Shown in pieces: positions 10,634 to 20,133 of a stretch of DNA of 64,000 nt. Below the pieces are notes generated by a model. It did no database searches, was not told the DNA's origin, and was given only the letters and a program-made list of their open reading frames with translations. Each line of letters starts with the position of its first letter. Position 1 is the first letter of the stretch. The stretch is from contig NZ_LMFV01000062.1 of assembly GCF_001427285.1 (NCBI RefSeq), positions 113,376-177,375 of the forward strand, read 5' to 3'. A program made the position numbers and the translations under genes. The stretch is from Mesorhizobium sp. Root552 (GTDB lineage: Bacteria; Pseudomonadota; Alphaproteobacteria; Rhizobiales; Rhizobiaceae).

Positions 10634-11839
10634 ATGTCCCTGCCGCCGCTTTCGCCAGAACAGCAGATCAGGCCGCGCCATTTCGAATTGCGCATGGCCG
10701 CAATCTTCTTCACGCTGCTGATACCGAACGGCATCTACATCCCGTATTTTCCGCTTTGGTTGACCGAAAACGGCTTTGGTCCCGAAGAGGTCGCGGTGAT
10801 TCTGTCCGCGCCGATGTTCCTGCGCGTGGTGACGACGCCTTTCCTGACCGCGATGGCCGATCGGGCGCGCGACCGGGCCAACGTCTATGTCGCGCTTGTC
10901 GCGGCCTCGGTCTTGGTCTCGGCTGGCTATTTCCTGAAGCCTACTTATGTGCTGGTGCTGGCGGTGTCGCTCGCGCTGGCCGTGGTGTGGACGCCGCATT
11001 CGCCCATCGGCGATTCGATCGCGCTATCGGGCGTCAGGCGCTATGGCGCGAACTATACCGGGATGCGCATTTGGGGATCGATATCGTTCCTTTGTGCAAA
11101 TCTCGCCGGTGGCTTCATCCTGGCGCATACCGGTGCCCAATCGGTACCCTTGATCGTATTCCTGTCGTTCTGCGCGGCACTGATCGCGGGCCTGTTTGCA
11201 CCGCGCCTCGGTCCGCCGCGCCGCGCCTCACCCTTGTCTGCGACCGATATGCAGGCATCCGGGCCGAAGCTGCTCAATGCATATTTTCTCTATTTCGCCG
11301 CCGGCACCGGCATCCTCATAGGCAGCCACGGCTTCCTGTACGGGTTCGTTTCGATTTATTGGAAGTCCATCGGCATCGGCGATTCAACAATAGGCCTGTT
11401 GTGGGCCTGGGGCGTGGCAGCCGAAATCGGCATGTTCCTGTTCTTCAACAGGCTCTTTGCCTCATCGACCGTCGTGAAGGTGATGGTGCTGGCGGGGGTT
11501 GGCGCGGTCGTGCGCTGGCTGATTTTCCCGTTGATCTGGCCCCTGGGCCTTGGCATCGGCGGCTTTTTCGCCGTGCAAACGCTTCATGCCCTTTCTACGG
11601 CCCTGATCCTGATCGGCTTGCAGAAGATGATTGCCGAGACCGTTGCGGAAGAGCAGACCGGGGCCGCTCAAGGCATTGCCTATTTCACCAACGGCTTTTG
11701 CACGGCCGCGGTGACACTGGTTTCGGGACCGATCTACGACCGGTTCGGCGTAGACGGCTTCTTTGCGATGATCGCCGTAGCCTTGGTGGGCCTCGCGTGT
11801 ATCGGTCTTGCCGCGCGTTCAGCCCCAAAGCGCTCGTGA
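10634..11839 (+). CDS. MFS transporter, phenylpropionate-permease-like (HcaT type)
   Basis: A 401-residue polytopic protein with about twelve hydrophobic segments. The N-terminal segment IPNGIYIPYFPLWL and the RIWGSISF motif after helix 5 are typical of the MFS_1_like / 3-phenylpropionic acid transporter group. The substrate is unknown; members have been linked to aromatic acids and nucleosides. Its 3' end overlaps the convergent dgcA gene by 21 bases. No strong ribosome binding site is seen close to the ATG. Confidence 0.75.
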   Translation: MSLPPLSPEQQIRPRHFELRMAAIFFTLLIPNGIYIPYFPLWLTENGFGPEEVAVILSAPMFLRVVTTPFLTAMADRARDRANVYVALVAASVLVSAGYFLKPTYVLVLAVSLALAVVWTPHSPIGDSIALSGVRRYGANYTGMRIWGSISFLCANLAGGFILAHTGAQSVPLIVFLSFCAALIAGLFAPRLGPPRRASPLSATDMQASGPKLLNAYFLYFAAGTGILIGSHGFLYGFVSIYWKSIGIGDSTIGLLWAWGVAAEIGMFLFFNRLFASSTVVKVMVLAGVGAVVRWLIFPLIWPLGLGIGGFFAVQTLHALSTALILIGLQKMIAETVAEEQTGAAQGIAYFTNGFCTAAVTLVSGPIYDRFGVDGFFAMIAVALVGLACIGLAARSAPKRS

Positions 11840-12799
11840 CGGCGGCGAGACGAGCGATCCCTCGTAGGTGAGGCCGGGCTCACGGTCCCGTGCGAGCAGC
11901 AGCGGTCCATCCAGGTCGACGAAATCGGCTCCTTGCGCCAGCAGGACCGCCGGCGCCATGGCGAGCGAGGTGCCGACCATGCAACCCACCATGATGCCGA
12001 AGCCGAGTTCGACGGCGCGGTCCCGCAGCAAAAGGGCTTCCGTCAGCCCGCCAGCTTTGTCGAGCTTGATGTTGACGGCATCGTAGAGGTCGACAAGCGC
12101 TTCCAGATCGCGTGCTTCGTGAACGCTTTCGTCGGCGCAGATCGGTATCGGATGCGCGATCTTCTGCAGGATGCCGTCGCGCCCTGCCGGCAGCGGTTGT
12201 TCGACAAGCGCTACTCCCAGTCCTGCCGCCGCTGCCAGATTTTCGGCAATGTTGTCGTCGTTCCAGCCCTCATTGGCATCGAGTATGATGCGGGCGCGAG
12301 GTGCCGCCTCCCTGACTGCCCGGATGCAGGCAATGTCGTTGTCGCCACCGATCTTGACCTTGAGCAGCGGGCGTTCGGCGTTTGCACGCGCCTGCGCCGC
12401 CATTGTTTCCGGTGTACCCAATGACAAGGTGTAGGCCGTCTCCAGCGAAACGGGAGCGATGCCTAGTCGCTCGGCCACGGAGGTATCGCCGGCCTTTGCT
12501 TCCAGATCCCAAAGCGCGCAATCGATTGCGTTGCGGGCGGCACCTGCCGGCATGGCCTTGAGTAAGGCTTGCCGGTCCATGCCAGCGGACAATCGCTCCT
12601 TCGCGTTTTCAATCGCCGCGTGAACGCTTTCCATCGTCTCACCGTAGCGCTTGTAGGGAACACATTCGCCGCGTCCCGAGTGAACACCATCCGTGATCGT
12701 GCAGGTAATGACCTCCGCCTCGGTCTTGGAGCCACGCGAGATGGTGAAGGTCCCGGCGATGGGAAAACGCTCGGCCTCGACCGAAATGACACGCGCCAT
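11819..12799 (-). CDS. dgcA: Enolase-superfamily racemase/epimerase, probably N-acetyl-D-glutamate racemase DgcA
   Basis: The 326-residue protein is of the dipeptide epimerase / DgcA branch of the enolase superfamily. Visible are the KVK catalytic motif (LLKVKIGG), the metal ligands in LDANEGW, VEQPL and CADES, and the second catalytic lysine in NIKLDKAGG. DgcA racemises N-acetyl-D-glutamate during D-glutamate catabolism; an L-Ala-D/L-Glu epimerase role is the main alternative. The start at 12799 has GGAGAAGAAAGAT in front, and in-frame starts at 12814 and 12823 are less likely. The usual partner dgcN is not adjacent. Confidence 0.72.
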   Translation of the reverse strand: MARVISVEAERFPIAGTFTISRGSKTEAEVITCTITDGVHSGRGECVPYKRYGETMESVHAAIENAKERLSAGMDRQALLKAMPAGAARNAIDCALWDLEAKAGDTSVAERLGIAPVSLETAYTLSLGTPETMAAQARANAERPLLKVKIGGDNDIACIRAVREAAPRARIILDANEGWNDDNIAENLAAAAGLGVALVEQPLPAGRDGILQKIAHPIPICADESVHEARDLEALVDLYDAVNIKLDKAGGLTEALLLRDRAVELGFGIMVGCMVGTSLAMAPAVLLAQGADFVDLDGPLLLARDREPGLTYEGSLVSPPSRALWG

Positions 12800-12876
12800 A
12801 TCTTTCTTCTCCATCACGAGCATGCGATGGCCTCTGCAAATCGACAGCCAAACGCCAACGGGTTAAACAGGGCGCC

Positions 12877-14064
12877 ATGTTGACCATTGGCAAACGCGAC
12901 GCAAGAAGGGCGGCTGCAAGGCAGGCAGATCACATGCCGCGCATCACGCTGAGCGAGGACGGCGACACGCTGGGCTGCGCGTTTTCCGGCATCTGGACCA
13001 CGCGCACGGTCGCGCATGTCGATGCCGAGATGCGCAAGATCGAAAAGCGCAGCGGGTTTGCAACGCTGGCGCTCGACCTCTCGCGAATCGAAAAGCTGGA
13101 TACGGCAGGCGCCTGGCTGATCGATAGGCTGCTGACGGCCAACAAGGCGCGGGGCGTAAACGTAACGATGCAGGGCGAAAGCGAAATCGCGGCCATCCTG
13201 CTCGGCGCGGTCGGCGATGCTGCGGCCCGTTCCGATGAAGCCAAGCCCGAGCGCGCGCCCAACATAGTCATTCGCGGGCTGGAGGCGGTTGGCCGCAGCG
13301 TCTATGACATGCGCGACGACTTTCTTGCGGCCATGAACATTCTTGGCGCGACCATTCGCGGCGCGCAAATGAAGCTGGGCCGCGGCCATGCGGTCAATCC
13401 GGCCGCGATCTTCAACCAGATCGACCGCATGGGCGTGGGCGCAATCCCGGTCGTGCTTCTGATGTCGGCCATCGTTGGCGCTATCGTTGCGCAGCAGGGC
13501 GCATACCAGTTGAGCTATTTCGGCGCCGATATTTTCGTCGTCGATCTGGTCGGCGTGCTGGTGCTGCGCGAGATGGGCGTGTTGTTGACCGCCATCATGA
13601 TCGCCGGCCGTTCCGGCAGCGCCATTACTGCCGAAATCGGCTCCATGAAGATGCGCGAGGAAGTGGACGCGCTCAAGGTGATCGGCCTCAACCCGATCGG
13701 CGTGCTGGTCTTCCCGCGTCTTGTGGCCCTGGTCATTGCGCTGCCGTGCCTTACGATCATGGCGAACTTTGCCTCGCTCGGCGGCGGCATGCTGGCAGCC
13801 TGGCTATATTCCGATATTCCGCCCGCCGCATTCATCGACCGGCTTCGCGTGGCCATCGATCTCAGCACCATTTTCGCTGGGCTGATAAAGGCGCCGTTCA
13901 TGGCCATGATTATCGGTACCATTGCATCGGTAGAGGGGATGAAAGTTGGCGGCAGCGCCGAATCGCTCGGCCAGCACGTAACCGCATCCGTGGTGAAATC
14001 GATCTTCGTCGTCATCGTGCTCGATGGCCTGTTCGCAATATTCTACGCGGCGATCAATTTCTGA
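12877..14064 (+). CDS. mlaE: MlaE-family lipid ABC transporter permease with N-terminal STAS domain
   Basis: The 395-residue protein fuses an N-terminal STAS domain (about residues 25-110, with LALDLSRIEKLDTAGA) to an MlaE-type permease (about 130-395, five or six membrane helices). In the E. coli Mla system the STAS protein MlaB is separate. The permease forms the inner membrane part of a phospholipid transporter working between inner and outer membranes. ATG 12877 follows AGGGCGCC; the ATG at 12934 (MPRITL) is an alternative start. The next gene, the ATPase, begins one base after the stop codon. Confidence 0.87.
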   Translation: MLTIGKRDARRAAARQADHMPRITLSEDGDTLGCAFSGIWTTRTVAHVDAEMRKIEKRSGFATLALDLSRIEKLDTAGAWLIDRLLTANKARGVNVTMQGESEIAAILLGAVGDAAARSDEAKPERAPNIVIRGLEAVGRSVYDMRDDFLAAMNILGATIRGAQMKLGRGHAVNPAAIFNQIDRMGVGAIPVVLLMSAIVGAIVAQQGAYQLSYFGADIFVVDLVGVLVLREMGVLLTAIMIAGRSGSAITAEIGSMKMREEVDALKVIGLNPIGVLVFPRLVALVIALPCLTIMANFASLGGGMLAAWLYSDIPPAAFIDRLRVAIDLSTIFAGLIKAPFMAMIIGTIASVEGMKVGGSAESLGQHVTASVVKSIFVVIVLDGLFAIFYAAINF

Positions 14065-14065
14065 C

Positions 14066-14890
14066 ATGGCAATGGCTGGCGAAACCATGACGAGCGCAAT
14101 TCCCGGAGGCGAGGGGACGGAAGTCGTCCTCTCCGCGCGCGATGTCACCGTCGCCTTCGGCACGAAGGTGATATTGGACAAGCTTTCGCTAGAGGTCCGG
14201 CGCGGCGAAATCCTCGGCTTCGTGGGCGCATCCGGCGCGGGAAAATCGGTGTTGCTGCGCACAATACTGGGCTTGACCAAAAAGCAGTCGGGCTCGATCA
14301 CGCTGTTTGGCGTCGATGTCGACAAGGCAAGCGACGTTGAACGCCTGCGGATCGATATGCGCCTTGGCGTGTTGTTCCAGCACGGGGCGCTCTTTTCGGC
14401 GCTGACGGTTCAGGAAAACGTCCAGGTGCCGATGCGCGAATATCTCGACCTGCCGAAGAAGCTCATGGATGAACTGGCGATGCTCAAGATCGAGCTTGTC
14501 GGCCTGCCGGCAGACGCGGCGCGCAAGTTTCCATCCGAGCTTTCCGGCGGCATGATCAAGCGCGCGGCGCTTGCGCGCGCGCTGGCACTCGATCCCGACA
14601 TCGTTTTTCTGGATGAGCCCACGTCCGGCCTCGATCCCATCGGCGCGGCAGAGTTCGACGAACTTGTGGTCAAGCTGCGCGATACGATGGGGCTCACCGT
14701 CTACATGGTCACGCACGATCTCGATTCGCTTTTCACCGCGTGCGACCGCGTTGCCGTGCTCGGCAACAAGAAGGTTCTGGTGGAAGGCACCATCGAGGAC
14801 ATGCTGAAAAGCGAAGAGCCGTGGGTAAAGTCCTATTTTCGCGGAAAACGCGCCCGTCAGCTTGATCTTGCCGTCCGACAGCAAAGATAG
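14066..14890 (+). CDS. mlaF: MlaF-type ABC transporter ATP-binding protein
   Basis: A 274-residue ATPase with Walker A GASGAGKS (54-61), signature LSGGMIKRAALARAL, Walker B DIVFLDEPTSGLD and the switch VTHD. The signature form with MIKR is typical of the MlaF/Ttg2A group energising MCE lipid transporters. It starts one base after the permease stop and ends eight bases before the MlaD gene, so the four genes form an operon. It would act at the cytoplasmic face of the inner membrane. Confidence 0.9.
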   Translation: MAMAGETMTSAIPGGEGTEVVLSARDVTVAFGTKVILDKLSLEVRRGEILGFVGASGAGKSVLLRTILGLTKKQSGSITLFGVDVDKASDVERLRIDMRLGVLFQHGALFSALTVQENVQVPMREYLDLPKKLMDELAMLKIELVGLPADAARKFPSELSGGMIKRAALARALALDPDIVFLDEPTSGLDPIGAAEFDELVVKLRDTMGLTVYMVTHDLDSLFTACDRVAVLGNKKVLVEGTIEDMLKSEEPWVKSYFRGKRARQLDLAVRQQR

Positions 14891-14898
14891 TCAGCCCA

Positions 14899-16272
14899 AT
14901 GGAAACCAGAGCCAACTATGTCATTGTCGGGATCTTTACGCTGGCCGCAATTTTGGCAGCGTTCGGCTTCGTCTACTGGACGGCGGCTATCGGCGACCGT
15001 GGCGAGACGGCACTGCTTCGGGTGCGCATTCCGGGTTCCGCTTCGGGCCTCGCGCGCGGCAGCTTTGTGCTGTTCAACGGCGTCAAGGTTGGTGATGTCC
15101 GCCGCGTCTATATCGACGTCGACAACCCCACGGTTGCGATTGCGGACACGGAAGTCGACCGGCTGACGCCAATCACCAAGTCCACTCAGGCCGACATTGG
15201 CCTTGCCGGATTGACCGGGCAGGCGAACATCGAACTGAAGGGCGCCGACCCGCGCGAAACCAAGCTGCTTGATGACGCGGAAGCGCAAAACAAGATCGCG
15301 GAGATAACCGCAAATCCTTCTGCGGTGACCAACCTGTTGCAGACGGCGCAGGACATCTTCACGCGCGCCGACAAGGTTCTGTCGCAACTGGAAGGCTTCA
15401 CCAGCGACGTGCGCGGTCCCCTGACCAAAACCGTCGAAAACGCGCAGAAGTTTTCCGATGCCTTGGCAAAGAACGCCGATGGCATCGACAAATTCCTGAC
15501 CAGCGTCAGCGCGCTGTCGGTGGAATTGCAGGGTGTGTCGGGCAAGCTTGACGGCACGCTCAAGGCAGCGGAGGGCCTGCTGAACTCGGTCGACAAGGAT
15601 CGGGTGAAGGAGATTGTCGCCAACATCGACACCTTCACCAGGAACCTCAAGCAGTCTGGCGACCAGTTCGACGGCGTGATCAAGGGCGTGAACACGGCAG
15701 TCGCGTCGATCAACGATTTTGCCCAGAAGACGCAAGGCACGCTGGCCAAGGTTGACGGCGTGCTGGACGGGGTCAATCCGAACGATGTGCGCGAAGCCCT
15801 GTCGAACATCAAGAGCGCGAGCGAGAACGCCAACAAGGCCGCGAGCGACATTGCTTCAGTTACAAAGAAATTCGGCGACCGCGCCGACGATATCGACCAG
15901 ACCATCAGCGATGCGAAACAACTGGCCGAACGCCTCAACAACGCCTCCGTGCGCGTCGACGGCATCCTGGCCAAGGTGGACAGCCTGCTTGGCTCCGGCG
16001 AGGCCAACGGCGTGATGGCCGATGCGCGCGAGACGCTGAAGTCGTTCAAGCAGGTGGCAGATACGCTGAATGCGCGGCTCGGCACGATCACCGACAATCT
16101 CGCCCGTTTCTCGGGCCAGGGGCTGCAGAACGTCGAGGCGCTGGTGCAGGACAGCCGTCGCTCGATCAATCGCATCGAGCAGGCGGTGAGCGATCTTCAG
16201 CGCAACCCGCAACGCATATTGTCCGGCGGAGACGGCGAGGTGCGCCAGTACGATGGAAGGGTGCGGCGTTGA
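14899..16272 (+). CDS. mlaD: MlaD/MCE-family protein
   Basis: The 457-residue protein has one N-terminal membrane anchor (VIVGIFTLAAILAAFGFVYW), then an MCE domain (about 40-120, with GLARGSFVLFNGVKVGDV and LTGQANIELKG). A long helical region of about 300 residues, rich in Asp, Lys and Ala, follows. It is longer than E. coli MlaD (about 180 residues), as are many rhizobial and PqiB/YebT-like forms. The helical extension may build a periplasm-spanning needle or tunnel. It follows the ATPase gene by eight bases. Confidence 0.87.
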   Translation: METRANYVIVGIFTLAAILAAFGFVYWTAAIGDRGETALLRVRIPGSASGLARGSFVLFNGVKVGDVRRVYIDVDNPTVAIADTEVDRLTPITKSTQADIGLAGLTGQANIELKGADPRETKLLDDAEAQNKIAEITANPSAVTNLLQTAQDIFTRADKVLSQLEGFTSDVRGPLTKTVENAQKFSDALAKNADGIDKFLTSVSALSVELQGVSGKLDGTLKAAEGLLNSVDKDRVKEIVANIDTFTRNLKQSGDQFDGVIKGVNTAVASINDFAQKTQGTLAKVDGVLDGVNPNDVREALSNIKSASENANKAASDIASVTKKFGDRADDIDQTISDAKQLAERLNNASVRVDGILAKVDSLLGSGEANGVMADARETLKSFKQVADTLNARLGTITDNLARFSGQGLQNVEALVQDSRRSINRIEQAVSDLQRNPQRILSGGDGEVRQYDGRVRR

Positions 16273-16372
16273 CTTTGCCGTCCAATCACCGCACAAAACC
16301 GCCGGTTGAGGGCCATGCCGCACCGATCGCGGGATTGCGGCAGGTGCGACCGCAGCAGACCGGGGAAACTTC

Positions 16373-16969
16373 GTGAAGGCTGTCAGAGCTACATTCGTGG
16401 CCGTGGTGTTTGCTGTCGGGCTTTCCGCCTGCGCGGTGTTGCCCGGCGGCGGCCCCGCACCCCTGGATACGTTCGAGCTTTCGGCACCAGCCGTTGAGGC
16501 GAAAGGCCATAGCCGCCGCCAGATCCTCATCGCGGAGCCGGCCGCGCTGAAAGCATTCGACGGCCAGAACATCGTCATCAAGCCGAAGGACGGTTCGATC
16601 CAGTACTTGAAGGGCGCGCAGTGGGCCGACCGCTTGCCGCTGATCGTGCAGGCGCGTCTGGCGGAAACGTTCCAGCGTTCGGGAAGCTTTGCCGGTGTCG
16701 GCAAGCCGGGCGAGGGGCTGGCGATCGACTACCAGGTGATCGCCGAAATCCGCGCCTTCGACGTGAGGGTCGCTGGCGGCGACCGCGCCGTGGTCGAACT
16801 CTATGTGCGCCTGCTCAATGACCGCAACGGCGAGGTGCGCGCGGCAAGGAATTTTACTGCGTCGGCGCCTGTGTCGGGAGCCGGCAACCAGGCCTACGTG
16901 GCCGCGCTCGACCGGGCGTTCGGCGATGCCGCAACGCAGATCGTGCGCTGGACGGACGCCACCCTATAG
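16373..16969 (+). CDS. ABC-type transport auxiliary lipoprotein (PqiC-like)
   Basis: The 198-residue product has a lipoprotein signal with lipobox LSAC (Cys about 20) and a PqiC/YmbA-like domain. It would sit on the outer membrane and cooperate with the MCE protein encoded upstream in lipid transport. The start is a GTG at 16373 preceded by GGGGAAACTTC. A 100-base gap from the mlaD-type gene is larger than the other gaps in the operon but carries no terminator that I can see. Confidence 0.8.
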   Translation: MKAVRATFVAVVFAVGLSACAVLPGGGPAPLDTFELSAPAVEAKGHSRRQILIAEPAALKAFDGQNIVIKPKDGSIQYLKGAQWADRLPLIVQARLAETFQRSGSFAGVGKPGEGLAIDYQVIAEIRAFDVRVAGGDRAVVELYVRLLNDRNGEVRAARNFTASAPVSGAGNQAYVAALDRAFGDAATQIVRWTDATL

Positions 16970-16993
16970 CTTGATGAATTCAGTATCCTGAAC

Positions 16994-17017
16994 AGGCAGC
17001 GGACCGGGCCGCTGCCT
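16994..17017. terminator. Hairpin between convergent genes, probable bidirectional terminator
   Basis: AGGCAGCGG at 16994-17002 and CCGCTGCCT at 17009-17017 are perfect inverted repeats around a six-base loop. The hairpin stands between the stop of the PqiC-like gene and the stop of the convergent helicase gene. There is only a short T run, so termination strength is uncertain. Confidence 0.5.
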
Positions 17018-17052
17018 TGCCGTGCCGGCATTGGGCTTACGAGCCGTAAGGA

Positions 17053-18600
<1,548 letters not shown>

Positions 18601-18784
18601 ATCGATTGCTGTCTTTAGCTTGTTCTGAGAGCGCGGCGGCTACGTTGCGGCCTGCGCCTCGCATACGCGATAATTGGATGCCGATATGCGCAAGTCCGCG
18701 ATTTGTCAACACAAACGGGCGGAAATGCTAGGATAGCAGAGCGTTATTCTTAATTCGTTCCGCCGATTTTCTAGCGGAGAACCA

Positions 18785-19558
18785 TCAATATCTGAATTGT
18801 TCAGTCAGGATGCGCTCGTTCCAGGAATGGCTGGGATCGAAAAGCAATGTCGCCGTAGCGGTCAGCGACTGCCGAATGACCACGCTTGCCACGCCCTTGA
18901 CTTCGGTATGGTCGGCTGCGGCGTTGACGGGCCGTTTGTCCGCCTCAAGTATGTCGAATTGAACGACTGCCCTATTGGGCAAGAGCGCACCGCGCCAGCT
19001 ACGCGGTCGGAACGGACTTACCGGGGTCAGGGCAAGCAGTTGCGCATCCAGTGGAAGGATAGGCCCGTGGGCGGACAGGTTATAGGCCGTGGAGCCTGCC
19101 GGCGTCGCCACCATGACGCCATCGCAACTCAATTCGGCCATTCGCAACTGATCGTCGACGGTAATGCGGATCTTGGCAGTCTGGTAGGATTGGCGCCATA
19201 GCGCGACTTCATTGATGGCGAGGGCGGTTACCGTTTCGCCGGCCGTTGTGACCGCCTGCATTTCGAGCGGCCGTATGGTTTCGGAGACCGCGGCCCGAAG
19301 GCGCTCGGGCAGCGCGTCCATGTGATATTCGTTCATCAGGAAACCGATGGTGCCACGGTTCATCCCGAACACCTTCTTGCCGGTGCCCATCGTGTCGCGC
19401 AGCGTCTGTAGCAGGAACCCGTCGCCGCCGAGCGCAATGACGATCTCCGCTTTGTCCACGCCGACATTGCCGTACTGCGCCGAAAGCTCATGGAGCGCGG
19501 CTTTGGCGTCGGGCGTGTCCGACGAGATGAACGCGAACCGGGCTGGCGCTTTGGTCAT
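18785..19558 (-). CDS. nadK: NAD kinase
   Basis: NAD kinase makes NADP+ from NAD+ and ATP or polyphosphate. The 257-residue protein has the GGDG motif at 44-47 and the conserved PAGSTAYN at 153-160. The length agrees with rhizobial NadK. The ATG at 19558 begins the conserved sequence (KAPARFAFISSD); an in-frame extension to 19654 lacks family similarity. It marks the end of the left core region. Confidence 0.92.
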   Translation of the reverse strand: MTKAPARFAFISSDTPDAKAALHELSAQYGNVGVDKAEIVIALGGDGFLLQTLRDTMGTGKKVFGMNRGTIGFLMNEYHMDALPERLRAAVSETIRPLEMQAVTTAGETVTALAINEVALWRQSYQTAKIRITVDDQLRMAELSCDGVMVATPAGSTAYNLSAHGPILPLDAQLLALTPVSPFRPRSWRGALLPNRAVVQFDILEADKRPVNAAADHTEVKGVASVVIRQSLTATATLLFDPSHSWNERILTEQFRY

Positions 19559-19791
19559 GGCTTTTCGAAGGGAAATCCAGTTTCGATGTTTTCGCGGCGT
19601 AGCATGGCCGTTAGCGCATGCAAAGTGACACGGATTTCTATCGGGTCGGAGCACAGGTTTGATCGTGGCCTGCTACAAATGGTCACCGAGGTTAAGATTC
19701 CTCTTAATTTCTTATAAAGGCCCGTTTCTCATGCTAGGCAGAACTGGAAGCCAGGCGGGGGCCTAGCCGACAGGAAATAGCCTTGCCGTTC

Positions 19792-19950
19792 ATGCGCATG
19801 ACAATCGTTGCTCTCCTTATGGGAGTTTTCGCGCTCGCATTTGCAGGACTGACCCGCCAATCCGATGCACTGAGCACAAGGCCCCAATCAACGGCATCGA
19901 ATTGCGGCGAAGCCGCGGGTGCTCCATGCCCGACCAGGCGGGCTATGTAG
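19792..19950 (+). CDS. Possible small exported peptide (52 residues), uncertain
   Basis: An ATG at 19792 opens a 52-codon frame whose first 19 residues look like a signal peptide: MRMT, then a hydrophobic core VALLMGVFALAFAGL. The rest is a short Ser/Thr/Cys-containing tail with two cysteines. An AGGAA sequence occurs near 19772, further away than ideal. Small signal-peptide-like proteins are common in rhizobia, but so are chance frames. I would keep this only as a candidate. Confidence 0.28.
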   Translation: MRMTIVALLMGVFALAFAGLTRQSDALSTRPQSTASNCGEAAGAPCPTRRAM

Positions 19951-19979
19951 CTTGCCAGTTTCAGGGAGGTGTTTGCCGT

Positions 19980-20025
19980 AAAAAAGCCCCGCCAGAGAGC
20001 GATTTGACAACTCAGAGGCAGGGCT
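19980..20025 (-). terminator. Rho-independent terminator for the TonB receptor gene
   Basis: Read on the minus strand, AGCCCTGCC (20025-20017) is followed by a 23-base loop, then GGCGGGGCT (19993-19985), pairing at eight of nine positions. A run of Ts (complement of 19984-19980) follows directly. It lies about 110 bases after the stop of the receptor gene. Confidence 0.5.
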
Positions 20026-20133
20026 TGCCGGGATGCCCCCACCACGGCGCACCGATGCTACCGAGAGTTTGCTTGGCCGACCCTGAACGCGATGTTCATC
20101 TGGCGTTCATCTATGCACCTGCGGTGACCCGGC

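Larger units (their letters stand above)
19559..20133. other. Long intergenic region at the left edge of the accessory block
   Basis: About 575 bases separate nadK from the TonB-dependent receptor gene. The part next to nadK is A/T-rich around 19690-19720 and should hold its promoter. A short possible secreted-peptide frame (19792-19950) and a leftward terminator (19980-20025) are listed separately. I see no integrase, insertion sequence or RNA gene here. Confidence 0.5.
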
